Source of the DNA: an uncultured Halomonas sp.
Lineage (GTDB): Bacteria; Pseudomonadota; Gammaproteobacteria; Pseudomonadales; Halomonadaceae
Direction: 5' to 3'
DNA: 64,000 nucleotides
Assembly (NCBI RefSeq): GCF_946887195.1
Contig: NZ_CAMPKE010000011.1
Coordinates: 62,001-126,000 of the forward strand
In this document: one piece after another, positions 1 through 10,825 of the stretch
Layout of the letters: each line of letters starts with the position of its first letter
Numbering within the stretch: the first letter of the stretch is position 1
Notes under the pieces: model-generated
The model's database searches: none
The model's input: the letters and a program-made list of their open reading frames with translations, nothing else
What the model was told of the DNA's origin: nothing
Made by a program: the position numbers and the translations under genes

Positions 1-503
1 TCAAGGCGTGTTCCGAGGCGCTCAAGCGCTTCCCCGATGTCAACGCCTCCATCGACGGCACCGATATCGTCTACCATGGCTATCAGGACATCGGCGTGGC
101 GGTTTCGACGCCGCGCGGCCTGGTGGTACCGGTGCTACGCGATACCGACAGCATGAAGATCGCCGATGTCGAGAAGACCATCGTCGACTTCGGCAAGCGT
201 GCGCGCGACGGCAAGCTGGGCATCGATGAAATGCAGGGCGGCACCTTCACCATCACCAATGGCGGTATCTTCGGCTCGCTGATGTCGACGCCGATCATCA
301 ATCCGCCGCAGACCGCGATTCTGGGGATGCATAAGATTCAGGAGCGCCCCGTGGCGATCGCCGGCAAGGTCGAGGTACGCCCGATGATGTATCTGGCGGT
401 GTCCTACGACCACCGCATGATCGACGGCAAGGACGCGGTACAGTTCCTGGTGACCATCAAGGAATTGCTCGAGGATCCGGCACGTCTGCTGCTGGACGTG
501 TGA
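1..503 (+). CDS. sucB: Dihydrolipoyllysine succinyltransferase (E2 of 2-oxoglutarate dehydrogenase), C-terminal part
   Basis: E2 core of the 2-oxoglutarate dehydrogenase complex, which passes the succinyl group from lipoamide to CoA in the TCA cycle. The gene enters the window already open; the reading frame starts at base 3 and gives about 166 C-terminal residues. Visible parts are the catalytic acyltransferase domain, the FTITNGG and INPPQ segments, and the active-site signature SYDHRMIDG (catalytic His and Asp) near 405-430. The lipoyl and E1/E3-binding domains lie upstream, outside the window. The succinyl rather than acetyl assignment rests on lpd and sucCD following directly. It ends 39 bp before lpd, so the two are probably cotranscribed. 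Confidence 0.93.
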   Translation, partial: KACSEALKRFPDVNASIDGTDIVYHGYQDIGVAVSTPRGLVVPVLRDTDSMKIADVEKTIVDFGKRARDGKLGIDEMQGGTFTITNGGIFGSLMSTPIINPPQTAILGMHKIQERPVAIAGKVEVRPMMYLAVSYDHRMIDGKDAVQFLVTIKELLEDPARLLLDV

Positions 504-1982
<1,479 letters not shown>

Positions 1983-2013
1983 CCGCATTCACGATGTAAG
2001 CACGCGTCCAGCT

Positions 2014-2055
2014 CCCCGAGACGCGTCGCTCGCGCTTTTGCGCGAGCGAACGGGG
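2014..2055 (+). other. Strong intercistronic hairpin between lpd and sucC
   Basis: A perfect 10-bp GC-rich stem (2026-2035 with 2040-2049) closes on a TTTT loop. An outer CCCCG/CGGGG pairing (2014-2018 with 2051-2055) extends it across an internal loop. No U-tract follows, so it does not look like an intrinsic terminator. It may stabilise or define mRNA ends between the dehydrogenase part and sucCD of the operon. The function is inferred; the structure is read from the sequence. Confidence 0.6.
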
Positions 2056-2131
2056 ATGGCCCGGGTCCGGCTCCATCGAGACGAACCCGCTGGCCATCGT
2101 TCGAGTCACATGCAACCAATGGCATGACACG

Positions 2132-3298
2132 ATGAACCTTCATGAATATCAGGGCAAACAGCTGTTTGCCGATTATGGCCTGCCGGTGTCCAAGGGCTTT
2201 GCCGTGGACACTCCCGAAGAAGCCGCAACCGCCTGCAAGAAGATCGGTGGTGACAAATGGGTCGTCAAGGCCCAGGTTCACGCTGGTGGTCGCGGTAAGG
2301 CCGGCGGCGTCAAGCTGATCAAGAGTCCCGATGAGGCCAAGGCCTTCGCCGAGCAGTGGCTGGGCAAGAACCTGGTGACCTACCAGACTGACGAGAAGGG
2401 CCAGCCGGTCGCCAAGATCCTGGTCGAGAACCTCACCGACATCGCCACCGAGCTGTACCTGGGCGCGGTGGTCGACCGCGCGACACGCCGCGTGGTGTTC
2501 ATGGCCTCCACCGAGGGTGGCGTGGAGATCGAGAAGGTCGCCGAGGAGACGCCCGAGAAGATCCTCAAGGCCGAGATCGATCCGCTGACCGGTGCGCAGC
2601 CGTACCAGGCGCGCGAGCTGGCCTTCGCGCTGGGCCTGAAGGGCGACCAGATCAAGCAGTTCACCAAGATATTCCTGGGGCTGTCCAAGCTGTTCCACGA
2701 CAAGGATCTGGCGCTGCTGGAAGTCAACCCGTTGGTGATCACCGAGCAGGGCAATCTGCACTGCCTCGATGCCAAGATCGGCCTCGACGGCAATGCTTTG
2801 TATCGCCATCCCGACCTGCAGGCCATGCGTGATCCGTCGCAGGAAGACGAGCGCGAAGCCAACGCCCAGAAGTGGGAACTCAACTACGTCGCGCTGGAAG
2901 GCAATATCGGCTGCATGGTCAATGGCGCGGGTCTGGCCATGGGCACCATGGATATCATCAAGCTCAACGGCGGCCAGCCGGCCAACTTCCTCGATGTCGG
3001 CGGCGGCGCCACCAAGGAGCGTGTCGCGGAAGCGTTCAAGATCATCCTCTCCGATGACTCCGTGAAGGCCGTGCTGGTCAACATCTTCGGCGGCATCGTG
3101 CGCTGCGACATGATCGCCGAAGGCATCATCGGTGCGGTGGAGCAGGTCGGCGTCAACGTGCCGGTCGTGGTTCGCCTGGAAGGTAACAACGCCGAGCAGG
3201 GCGCCGAGAAGCTGGCGTCCAGCGGTCTGAACATCATCGCAGCTACCAGCTTGACCGACGCGGCACAGCAGGTGGTTAAAGCGGCGGAGGGCAAGTAA
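2132..3298 (+). CDS. sucC: Succinyl-CoA synthetase, beta subunit (ADP/GDP-forming)
   Basis: Nucleotide-binding beta subunit of succinyl-CoA synthetase, which converts succinyl-CoA plus ADP or GDP and phosphate to succinate, NTP and CoA. At 388 residues it has the family's exact usual length. The N-terminal [12 protein letters not shown] start is typical. An ATP-grasp domain follows ([15 protein letters not shown]), then a CoA-ligase-type C-terminal domain with [10 protein letters not shown]. Its stop shares one base with the sucD start (TAATG), indicating translational coupling. It is preceded by a 149-bp gap holding a hairpin, not a new terminator, so it probably belongs to the suc operon. 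Confidence 0.97.
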   Translation: MNLHEYQGKQLFADYGLPVSKGFAVDTPEEAATACKKIGGDKWVVKAQVHAGGRGKAGGVKLIKSPDEAKAFAEQWLGKNLVTYQTDEKGQPVAKILVENLTDIATELYLGAVVDRATRRVVFMASTEGGVEIEKVAEETPEKILKAEIDPLTGAQPYQARELAFALGLKGDQIKQFTKIFLGLSKLFHDKDLALLEVNPLVITEQGNLHCLDAKIGLDGNALYRHPDLQAMRDPSQEDEREANAQKWELNYVALEGNIGCMVNGAGLAMGTMDIIKLNGGQPANFLDVGGGATKERVAEAFKIILSDDSVKAVLVNIFGGIVRCDMIAEGIIGAVEQVGVNVPVVVRLEGNNAEQGAEKLASSGLNIIAATSLTDAAQQVVKAAEGK

Positions 3299-4170
3299 TG
3301 AGTATCTTGATCGACAAGAACACCAAGGTCATCTGCCAGGGCTTCACCGGCAGCCAGGGGACCTTCCATTCCGAACAGGCGATCGCCTACGGCACCCAGA
3401 TGGTCGGCGGTGTAACGCCGGGCAAGGGCGGTCAGGAGCACCTCGGCCTGCCGGTGTTCAACACCGTCAAGGAGGCCATCGAAAAGACTGGCGCCGAGGC
3501 CTCGGTCATCTACGTGCCGGCACCGTTCTGCAAGGACTCGATTCTCGAGGCCGCCAATGCCGGCATCAAGTTGATCGTGTGTATCACCGAAGGCATCCCG
3601 ACGCTCGACATGCTCGATGCCAAGGTCAAGTGCGATGAGTTGGGCGTGCGTCTGATCGGCCCGAACTGCCCGGGCGTGATCACGCCGGGCGAATGCAAGA
3701 TCGGTATCATGCCGGGCCATATCCATCAGCCCGGTCGCGTCGGCATCGTGTCGCGCTCCGGCACGCTGACCTACGAAGCGGTCAAGCAGACCACCGATCA
3801 CGGCTTCGGCCAGTCGACCTGTGTGGGTATCGGCGGCGATCCGATCCCGGGCTCCAACTTCATCGACATTCTCGAACTGTTCGAAAAGGACCCGAAGACC
3901 GAAGCCATCGTGATGATCGGCGAGATCGGCGGTACCGCCGAGGAAGAGGCGGCCGAGTACATCAAGCAGCACGTCTCCAAGCCGGTGGTTTCCTACATCG
4001 CCGGCGTCACCGCGCCGGCCGGCAAGCGCATGGGCCATGCCGGTGCGATCATCGCCGGTGGCAAGGGCACCGCGGATGAGAAGTTCGCTTCTCTCGAAGC
4101 GGCGGGCGTGCGTACCGTGCGTTCACTGGCTGAGATCGGCGATGCGCTGAAGGACGTCACCGGCTGGTAA
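3298..4170 (+). CDS. sucD: Succinyl-CoA synthetase, alpha subunit
   Basis: CoA-binding, phosphohistidine-bearing subunit of succinyl-CoA synthetase; it pairs with SucC. It has 290 residues, the usual size. The N-terminal [10 protein letters not shown] and [10 protein letters not shown] segments form the CoA and active-site regions. The phosphorylated histidine is H247 in GHAGAII. The start codon overlaps the sucC stop by one base. A clear intrinsic terminator begins 20 bp after the stop, ending the suc operon. Confidence 0.97.
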   Translation: MSILIDKNTKVICQGFTGSQGTFHSEQAIAYGTQMVGGVTPGKGGQEHLGLPVFNTVKEAIEKTGAEASVIYVPAPFCKDSILEAANAGIKLIVCITEGIPTLDMLDAKVKCDELGVRLIGPNCPGVITPGECKIGIMPGHIHQPGRVGIVSRSGTLTYEAVKQTTDHGFGQSTCVGIGGDPIPGSNFIDILELFEKDPKTEAIVMIGEIGGTAEEEAAEYIKQHVSKPVVSYIAGVTAPAGKRMGHAGAIIAGGKGTADEKFASLEAAGVRTVRSLAEIGDALKDVTGW

Positions 4171-4189
4171 GTCGGTTGCCGTCGATGTG

Positions 4190-4217
4190 AAAAGGGCACC
4201 CTCGAGGTGCCCTTTTT
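4190..4217. terminator. Bidirectional intrinsic terminator between sucD and rnb
   Basis: An 11-bp stem (AAAAGGGCACC at 4190-4200 with GGTGCCCTTTT from 4206) around a 5-base loop is flanked by an A-run and a T-run. It can therefore stop sucD transcription on the plus strand and rnb transcription on the minus strand. The two genes converge on it. Confidence 0.9.
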
Positions 4218-4239
4218 CGTGCGTAGGCGACGGGCTGGA

Positions 4240-6180
4240 TCAGTCCGCCGGGCGTGCCACCAGCGAGCGGGTTTCCTCGCGCGCCTCGGTGAGGGTCACC
4301 CGGATGGCATCGCCGAGCTTGAAGCGTTCCGTGCCCTCGATCTGCACGCGTCCCTCCTTGTCGTCGATCGCCACCTTGTCGCGGTCGCTGTGGATCAGCG
4401 GCGCGGGTACGAAGGCGCTAGCCCCGTTGGCGATCAGGCGCACACGCATGCCGCCGCGATTGATCGCGATGATCTCGGCATCGAAAGTCCGCTGCTCCTT
4501 GGCCGCCGGGGTCAGGTAACGTACGTAGAGCCAGTCCTTGACGTCGCGCTCGGCCATGCGATTGAGCTTGCGGCGCTCGGTGAGCTGTTCGGTGAGCCGG
4601 GCACTGGCTTCCGCCGGGGCCTGCTCGCCCTTGAGTACGCGCTTGATCAGGCGGTGGTTGACCATGTCGCCATATTTGCGGATCGGCGAGGTCCAGGTGG
4701 CGTAGGCCGGTAGCCCCAGGCCGAAGTGCGGTCCGGGCAGGGCGGACATGCTGGTAAAGCCCTGAAAACGCCGCAGCCGCGCATCCAGCCAGGCATCGTC
4801 GCGGCTCTCAAGCGCGCGCTTGAGCTCACGATAGCGCGGCAACTCGAGCAAGGCCTCGCGTTCGATCTCGATCTGCTGCGTGGCGAGAAATTCCAGCGCG
4901 GCGTCGGCCTTCTCGGGTTCGAAGGCGCGATGCACATTGAAGATGCCATGCCCAACTTCGGTTGCGAGAAGGTCGGCGCAGCAGGCATTGGCGGCGATCA
5001 TCGCCTCTTCGATCATGCGATTGGCAATGCGCCGCTGCTCGGTGCGCACATCGAGCACGTTGCCGGCAGCGTCGAGATCGAAGACATAGTCGGGACGATC
5101 CTTGAACACCAGCGCATGCTCGGCACGCCAGCCGCTGCGCGCCTCGGTCATGCTGGACAGCGCCTTGAGCTGCTCGCCGATCGCTGTGTCGGGTGTCCAG
5201 TCTCCCGTGCCCTCCAGCCAATCGGAGACGTTGTCGTAGATCAGCCGGGCATGCGAGCGGACGGTAGCGGCAAAGAAGCGATAATCGCCGAGGCTGCCGT
5301 CGGCAGCGATGTCCAACGTGCAAGCCAGCGCCGGGCGCTCCTCGCCCTCTTTCAATGAGCAGAGATCGTCGGCCAGTACCTCGGGCAGCATAGTGACGTT
5401 CTGCCCGGGCAGGTAAACGGTGAAGGCGCGGGTCTGCGCCTCCAGATCGGCAGCGTGCCCCTCGGCGACGTAGGCGGTGGGGTCGGCGATGGCCACGCTC
5501 AGGCGCCAGCCGCCCTCGGCGCGTGCCTCGATGTACAACGCATCGTCCATGTCGCGGGTCTTTTCGCCGTCGATGGTGAAGAACGGCGTCGAGGTCAGGT
5601 CTTCACGCGCCAGGCCCTCGTCGGCCAGCGGCCAGTCGTCGCCGGCCTGCGGCGAGGCCTGTTCCAGCGCGTGACGCGCCAGGGTGACGCGCCACGGCAC
5701 CGCCGGGTCGCCGGCCTTGATGATCAACTCGTCGATCTGGGTAAAGAAGCTGTTGTCGTCGGGCTTGAGCGGGTGGCGCACCAGGCGAGCCACCACCCAG
5801 TCGCCATCGGCGATACTCTCCTCATCGAGGCTGCGCTTGATGCGTGCCTTGAGCACGTTATTGATCGATGGATGGTCGGGGATCACCGCCAATCGGCCGT
5901 CACGCTTCTGCACGCGGGCAATGAAGCGGCTCAGCCCGGCTTCGAGCAGCGTTTCCGGTTCGACGGATTTCTTGTCGCCCTCTTCCTTGAGAGTGGCTTC
6001 GACGTGATCGCCATGAATTACCTGCTTCATGGCGGGCGGCGGCACGAAATAGGATTCACCGTCGCTCGTCTCGAGGAAGCCGAAGCCGCGGTCGGTGGCC
6101 TTGATTATCCCCTCGACGCGCGGGGTCTGTTGGCGAATCTGTTGCTTGAGCTGTGCGAGCAGCGAGTTGTTCTGCAGCAT
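4240..6180 (-). CDS. rnb: Exoribonuclease II (RNase II)
   Basis: Processive 3'-to-5' hydrolytic exoribonuclease for mRNA decay. From the second ATG it has 646 residues, close to the 644 of E. coli Rnb, and is alignable along its whole length. The N-terminal cold-shock domains contain TPRVEGIIKATDRGFGFLE. The RNB catalytic domain carries the metal-binding aspartates (D204, D210, D212, D213, in TIDGEKTRDMDDAL). The signature HFGLGLPAYATWTSPIRKYGD and a C-terminal S1 domain follow. The ORF is open five codons further upstream (to 6195), but residues after M6 match the E. coli N-terminus. Neither start has a strong ribosome-binding site. It is divergent from the HAD gene. Confidence 0.93.
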   Translation of the reverse strand: MLQNNSLLAQLKQQIRQQTPRVEGIIKATDRGFGFLETSDGESYFVPPPAMKQVIHGDHVEATLKEEGDKKSVEPETLLEAGLSRFIARVQKRDGRLAVIPDHPSINNVLKARIKRSLDEESIADGDWVVARLVRHPLKPDDNSFFTQIDELIIKAGDPAVPWRVTLARHALEQASPQAGDDWPLADEGLAREDLTSTPFFTIDGEKTRDMDDALYIEARAEGGWRLSVAIADPTAYVAEGHAADLEAQTRAFTVYLPGQNVTMLPEVLADDLCSLKEGEERPALACTLDIAADGSLGDYRFFAATVRSHARLIYDNVSDWLEGTGDWTPDTAIGEQLKALSSMTEARSGWRAEHALVFKDRPDYVFDLDAAGNVLDVRTEQRRIANRMIEEAMIAANACCADLLATEVGHGIFNVHRAFEPEKADAALEFLATQQIEIEREALLELPRYRELKRALESRDDAWLDARLRRFQGFTSMSALPGPHFGLGLPAYATWTSPIRKYGDMVNHRLIKRVLKGEQAPAEASARLTEQLTERRKLNRMAERDVKDWLYVRYLTPAAKEQRTFDAEIIAINRGGMRVRLIANGASAFVPAPLIHSDRDKVAIDDKEGRVQIEGTERFKLGDAIRVTLTEAREETRSLVARPAD

Positions 6181-6393
6181 GAGGAGTCGGTACATTGGCG
6201 GGACGAACGGCCACTATACGGATTCGCACCGCCGTCGCCAATCGTCTCGCGGCCGCCTGGCGTCGATTGGCGGTGCCGGGTCAGATCAGCTCCTCGGCGA
6301 TCGGCCGCCTGCCATCGAGCCGGCCGATCGGGTAATACGTCACGGCGCAATTTGCGGTAGCCTGTGATGATCTTGGTTCATTCAGGACGCCGC

Positions 6394-7206
6394 ATGACAC
6401 CGCATCTGATCGTCACCGATCTGGACAATACGCTACTCAACGCCGAGCACGATCTCGATCCGCTGACCATCGAGACGTTCCAGGCGCTCGCGGCGCGCGG
6501 CCATCATCTGGCCCTGGCGTCGGGGCGCCACTTTCGCGATATCGCCGAGTTTCGCCGCCGGCTGGGGGTCGAGGCCTACATCCTCAGCACCAACGGTGCC
6601 CACCTCTACGCACCCGACGATAGCCTGATCGCCGAGCAATGGGTGCCCGCCGAACTGGTGCGTGAGCTGATTCGTCTGCCGCGCGGTGCCGATATCCGTC
6701 TCAATCTGTATACCCAAGATGCCTGGCTGATCGATGCGCCGGCGCCGGGACTGCTGGCGCTGCATGCGCGGACCGGCTTTCGCTATCGGGTTGCCGACCT
6801 GGAGGCGCACGACGGCAACGGCGTGGGCAAGGTGCTGTGCATTGGCGACCCCGAGGCGCTGGCGGCGCTGGAGCGGAGCATTCGCGATAGCCTGGGCACG
6901 CGACTGCACCTGACCTACTCGATGAGCCATTCACTGGAGATCATGGCCGAGGGCGTCAATAAGGGCGCCGCGCTCGAACGCCTGCTGGCGCGGCTGGATA
7001 TTCCGGCATCGCGCTGCCTGGCCTTTGGCGACAACCTCAACGATGCTGAAATGCTGGCCCTCGCCGGTCGTGGTTTCATCATGGCCGGGGCGCACCCCGA
7101 GTTGCCGGGACGCGTACCCCGGGCCGAGCGTATCGGCCATCATCATCAGCATGGTGTCGCCCAGCGACTGCGTGAGTATTTCGCGCTGGATTTGCCAGCC
7201 ATGTAA
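6394..7206 (+). CDS. yigL: HAD-IIB phosphatase, YigL-like
   Basis: Cof-type haloacid-dehalogenase phosphatase of 270 residues. E. coli YigL, its closest recalled relative, dephosphorylates pyridoxal phosphate and other phosphometabolites. The motif I nucleophile is D9 with acid/base D11 (TDLDNTLL). Motif II/cap entry is LSTNGA, and motifs III-IV are near NKGAALERL and AFGDNLNDAEML. The C-terminal stretch AGRGFIMAGAHPEL closely follows YigL. The start was placed at the second in-frame ATG because AGGAC lies 5 bp upstream; the ORF extends ten codons further. Substrate is inferred. It faces away from rnb, so 6181-6393 should hold both promoters. Confidence 0.8.
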   Translation: MTPHLIVTDLDNTLLNAEHDLDPLTIETFQALAARGHHLALASGRHFRDIAEFRRRLGVEAYILSTNGAHLYAPDDSLIAEQWVPAELVRELIRLPRGADIRLNLYTQDAWLIDAPAPGLLALHARTGFRYRVADLEAHDGNGVGKVLCIGDPEALAALERSIRDSLGTRLHLTYSMSHSLEIMAEGVNKGAALERLLARLDIPASRCLAFGDNLNDAEMLALAGRGFIMAGAHPELPGRVPRAERIGHHHQHGVAQRLREYFALDLPAM

Positions 7207-7247
7207 TGCGAGCCGGCAACCAATAACGCATGACAGGGAGCGTCATC

Positions 7248-8336
7248 GTGGAATCGCCGAAACAGCGCCGATACCTGAGTGAGTACAGTCGCCGCGTATG
7301 GATTGCCGCAGGCGTGGCCGTGGCTGTCCTGGCATTGCTGATGCTGCTCTGGTCGAGCTTCGAGATTTTGCTGATCGGCTTCGCCGGCTTGCTGCTGGCG
7401 CTGTTCTTTTCCCTGCCGGCGAACTGGCTGTGTCGCCATAGTTTCCTGTCGCAGCGCTGGTCGCTACTGGTCGTGCTGACCATATCCGCTGGCCTGTTGG
7501 CTGCATTCAGCTTGAATTTCGCGCTGAGCATCAGCCAGGAGTTCGCGCAACTGTCCAAGGTACTGCCCGGTGCGCTGGAAGGCCTGGAGCAGTGGCTGCA
7601 TGGCTGGCCGTTCGGCTCGCAGATCATCGAGCAGATCGAACAGAGTCAGCCCATGCAACGGATTTTCGATAACTGGTCCGCACGGGTTTCGTTACTGTTC
7701 ACGACCACTTTCGGCATGCTGTTCAATGTCATCGTGATTCTGTTCATCGGCCTGTTCGTGGCGTTCGAGCCAGCGCTCTATCGAGCGGGCCTGATTCGCC
7801 TCGTCGCGCCTTCCCGGCGCGGTGGCGCGGTCGACCTGCTCGAGGCCATTGGTCGCAAGATGACCTGGTGGCTCGTGGGCCGGCTCGTCTCCATGACCAC
7901 GGTGGGCCTGCTGGCCGGTAGCGGACTGTGGCTGTTGGGTATTCCCATGGCGCTCTCGCTGGGTCTACTGGCGGGTCTGCTGTCATTCATCCCCTATCTG
8001 GGGCCTATCCTTGGAGCGGTGCCTGCCCTGCTCGTGGCGTTCACGCAGGATGCCACGGCAATGTTGCACGTAGGCCTGCTCTACACCGCTGTCCAGATAC
8101 TCGAAAGCTATCTCGTCACGCCGCTCGTGCAGCGCGAGGCCGTGAGCATTCCACCCGCGCTGCTGTTGATCGTGCAGGTATGGCTGGGCCTGTTCGCCGG
8201 CCTGATGGGGCTGCTACTGGCCGAACCGCTGATCGTCCTGTCCATGGTGATGATTCAGCGGCTCTACGTGCAAGGCTGGCTGGAAAGGAACGATTCGCCG
8301 TCCGAGCAGGCAGCGGGGGAAGCCGATGGGCAATGA
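7248..8336 (+). CDS. AI-2E family (PerM-type) membrane permease
   Basis: Multi-pass inner-membrane protein of the AI-2E transporter / PerM family, 362 residues. Two N-terminal hydrophobic hairpins precede a soluble-looking loop (about residues 100-150). The conserved C-terminal membrane block contains LLSFIPYLGPILGAVPAL, a family hallmark. Members include exporters of the autoinducer AI-2 and Na+/H+ antiporter-like proteins, so the substrate cannot be read from sequence. A GTG at 7248 is preferred over the upstream ATG (7230) because AGGGAG sits 7 bp before it. It follows the yigL-like gene by 41 bp and may share its transcript. Confidence 0.8.
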   Translation: MESPKQRRYLSEYSRRVWIAAGVAVAVLALLMLLWSSFEILLIGFAGLLLALFFSLPANWLCRHSFLSQRWSLLVVLTISAGLLAAFSLNFALSISQEFAQLSKVLPGALEGLEQWLHGWPFGSQIIEQIEQSQPMQRIFDNWSARVSLLFTTTFGMLFNVIVILFIGLFVAFEPALYRAGLIRLVAPSRRGGAVDLLEAIGRKMTWWLVGRLVSMTTVGLLAGSGLWLLGIPMALSLGLLAGLLSFIPYLGPILGAVPALLVAFTQDATAMLHVGLLYTAVQILESYLVTPLVQREAVSIPPALLLIVQVWLGLFAGLMGLLLAEPLIVLSMVMIQRLYVQGWLERNDSPSEQAAGEADGQ

Positions 8337-8341
8337 TCGAA

Positions 8342-9385
8342 TCAGTGCTGGGCAGAAGTTTCTTCCAGGCGTCTGAGGCGCTGCCATAGCTCGCTGCGCA
8401 GATCGGCGATACGCGGCGCCTCGTTGTCGGCGAAAGGCAGTGGACGGGTCAGCCGTAGTGCGCGCAGGCCAAGCCTGGCCGACAGCAGGCCGACACCGAG
8501 CCCTTGACCGGCTCGCGCCGATAGCCTGCTGGCCAGGTTCATCGAGAATAGCTCCATGCTCGCTTCGGAGGCCATTTCGCTGGCACCGGCGAAGGCCATG
8601 TTGGCCAATACGCTGCGAAACAGCCGCAGGCGGCTGGCATAGCCGAGTTCCAGACCATAAAGCGCGGCGATACGCTCGAGCATCGCCAGGTTGCGCCACG
8701 CCACCAGCATCATGTCGACCAGTGTCAGCGAGCTGATCGAGACCATGATCGCGGTATCGCCGGCCATCCGTGAGATCAAGCGGCGTGCCTCGCGATCGCG
8801 CGGCGCAAGCAAGTGATGCGCCAGCAGTTGGCGCGTCTCGGCGCCGTCATGATGCGCTTGATGCGCCTGGAGAAACGCCTGCCAATGCGGGTGATCGCGG
8901 TCTAGGCCCATCTGCTCGCGCAGCCGCTCGGCCAAGCGCAGGGCGTCTCGTCCGGTCGTGCTGTCGAGGGTTTGCAGGTTCTGGCGCAGCGCGGCGTGGC
9001 GACGCAGCTTGCGCAGCCGCCATAGTTCGCGCGCCAGCGCCGTGCCGCCCAGGCCCAACGCCAGCAGGCCGAGCAGGCTCCAGGCGCCGCTGAGCAGGCT
9101 GCCACTGAGTGTCGAGAAGTACAGCGCCTGGCCGGCCTCCAAGGCGCCCAGCGTGAGCGTGCCACCGAGCAGTGTCAGCAGCCCCCAACGACGCTTGCGT
9201 GGGCGAGCCAGGCCGCGTGTCAGGGCGGCGTCGCTGTCCTCGGGCGGTCGCTCGTCATCGATTGGCCGGGCCTTCTGGGTGAGCGCATAGGATTCGGAGG
9301 GGCGCAGGTCGAGCTCCGGTGCGGTGCGCGGTTCGTCATGGGCGGTATCGAGGGTGAAGCGCTGACGCGGTTGCGGGTCGCTCAT
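8342..9385 (-). CDS. ycjF: DUF697 / YcjF family inner-membrane protein
   Basis: 347-residue membrane protein of the TIGR01620/DUF697 family. The N-terminal roughly 65 residues are polar and basic (cytoplasmic). Two transmembrane segments follow (LLTLLGGTLTLGALEAG and SLLGLLALGLGGTAL). The C-terminal domain has helical hydrophobic stretches (DTAIMVSISSLTLVDMMLVAW). Its ATG overlaps the stop of the upstream GTPase gene as ATGA, so the pair is translationally coupled, as in E. coli ycjX-ycjF. There the pair belongs to the phage-shock regulon; no psp genes are visible here. Biochemical function is unknown. Confidence 0.85.
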   Translation of the reverse strand: MSDPQPRQRFTLDTAHDEPRTAPELDLRPSESYALTQKARPIDDERPPEDSDAALTRGLARPRKRRWGLLTLLGGTLTLGALEAGQALYFSTLSGSLLSGAWSLLGLLALGLGGTALARELWRLRKLRRHAALRQNLQTLDSTTGRDALRLAERLREQMGLDRDHPHWQAFLQAHQAHHDGAETRQLLAHHLLAPRDREARRLISRMAGDTAIMVSISSLTLVDMMLVAWRNLAMLERIAALYGLELGYASRLRLFRSVLANMAFAGASEMASEASMELFSMNLASRLSARAGQGLGVGLLSARLGLRALRLTRPLPFADNEAPRIADLRSELWQRLRRLEETSAQH

Positions 9386-10788
9386 GTCAGTTTGTCTCCA
9401 ATCATCCAGTCGAGCGCGGCGTCCACGCGAATATGCGGTAGACCGTCACCGCGCGCTTCGCGGGAGAGCGGGCGAAAGGCATGGAAGGCGAAGCCCTGCC
9501 GGGCCCAGAAATCGCTGCGCGGCAGTCGCGCGGGCACCTCGCCGGGAAACACCAGCGTCTCTTCGCCATCCTGCGTGGTACCGCGCAGCGCGGGCGTCTG
9601 CCTGCCTTGGCTCTCGACTTCGTGTGCGCGAGTGGCACGGATCGAAGCCAGCGATAGCGCCTTGACCGGAATGTCGGCGAAACGCAGATCCTTGAGTGGC
9701 TCGGCGAGTAGCGCTTCGAGCAGTGACACGAGATTGACGTGCTGCTCGGGCGTCACATGGTCGGCCTTGGTGGCGGCAATCGCCAGGCGGTCGATGCGCG
9801 GGGAAAACAGCCGCGAGAGCAGGCTGCGCTTGCCGTAATCGAAGCTCTGCATCAACGTGGCCAGCGCCCGCGAAAGATCCTCGAAGCGCTCCGGTCCGGC
9901 ATTCAATGCGCCGAGTACGTCGACCAGCACGATCTGACGGTCGAAACGCCGGAAGTGCTCCTGATAGAACGGCTTGACGATATGCTGTTGATAGTAGGCG
10001 AAGCGCCGCGCCAGGGTGCGATAGACACTGCTTTCGGGCAGCGCTTCGAGGCGCTGGCGATCGTCCGCGTCGAGGCCCGGCAGCGGGAAGAATTGCAGTA
10101 CCGGGGCGCCATCGAGATCGCCGGGAAGTAAAAAGCGCCCCGGCTGCAGGTCGGCGAAACCCGCTTCGCGGGCGGCGCGCAGCGACTCGGCATAATGCTG
10201 AGCAATGTGCGCCAGTTCACCTTCGTCGGCGGTGGCGGCAGGGTCGAGATCGGCCACGGCATCGAGCCATTCTCCGGCCAGCGCTCGGCGCTCGGGGCTG
10301 GCATTGATCTGCTGCGCGGTGCTCCAGCTCAGATAGTCGTGATCGAGTAGCGGCAGATCGAGCAGCCATTCGCCGGGGTAATCGAACAGATCCAGCGTCA
10401 GCGTGGCGCTGTCGCGCCCCAGGCCGCCGAGCAATCCGCCGCGCTGCGGTCGATAGCGAATATGCAGACGCAACTCGCTGATGCCGCGGGTCGGCTCGGG
10501 CCAGCGCGGTGGGGCATCGTCGAGTGCCAGCATCGCCTGGTCGAACGGAAAGCGCGGCACGCCGAGATCCTGCTGGGCGACGCGCTGGGCACCCAGCAGC
10601 CGACCCTCGCGGGCGGCGGGCAGCAGGTCCAGGCGCGCCTCGAGACCGGCATGACGCAATTGATAGACCAGCGAGGTGAGAAAAGCCGTTTTACCGGCGC
10701 GTGACAGGCCAGTGACCGCCAGGCGTAGCTGGCGGTCCCGACCGCGTTCGATGAGATTGCTGAGTTCGCGAGCCAGGGTCTGGCGCAT
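9382..10788 (-). CDS. ycjX: YcjX-family P-loop GTPase-like protein
   Basis: 468-residue DUF463/YcjX protein (E. coli 465). A P-loop GLSRAGKT is at residues 27-34, so nucleotide binding is likely. The LDLFDYPGEWLLDL segment looks like a switch/Walker B region, and AIAATKADHV resembles the T/NKxD base-recognition motif. The start was set at the ATG preceded by AGGATG, giving the family length; the ORF stays open 25 codons upstream. Translationally coupled to ycjF. E. coli YcjX is stress (Psp) regulated; the cellular role is unresolved. Confidence 0.85.
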   Translation of the reverse strand: MRQTLARELSNLIERGRDRQLRLAVTGLSRAGKTAFLTSLVYQLRHAGLEARLDLLPAAREGRLLGAQRVAQQDLGVPRFPFDQAMLALDDAPPRWPEPTRGISELRLHIRYRPQRGGLLGGLGRDSATLTLDLFDYPGEWLLDLPLLDHDYLSWSTAQQINASPERRALAGEWLDAVADLDPAATADEGELAHIAQHYAESLRAAREAGFADLQPGRFLLPGDLDGAPVLQFFPLPGLDADDRQRLEALPESSVYRTLARRFAYYQQHIVKPFYQEHFRRFDRQIVLVDVLGALNAGPERFEDLSRALATLMQSFDYGKRSLLSRLFSPRIDRLAIAATKADHVTPEQHVNLVSLLEALLAEPLKDLRFADIPVKALSLASIRATRAHEVESQGRQTPALRGTTQDGEETLVFPGEVPARLPRSDFWARQGFAFHAFRPLSREARGDGLPHIRVDAALDWMIGDKLT

Positions 10789-10825
10789 CGGCATCCTATC
10801 CAAATCGAAAGAATTAAAGCTTCGT

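Noticed and set aside
4207..6360. Long open frames on the plus strand across rnb (for example 5455-6360).
   Set aside because: These are antisense shadows caused by high GC and codon bias; the minus-strand frame encodes a full-length RNase II.
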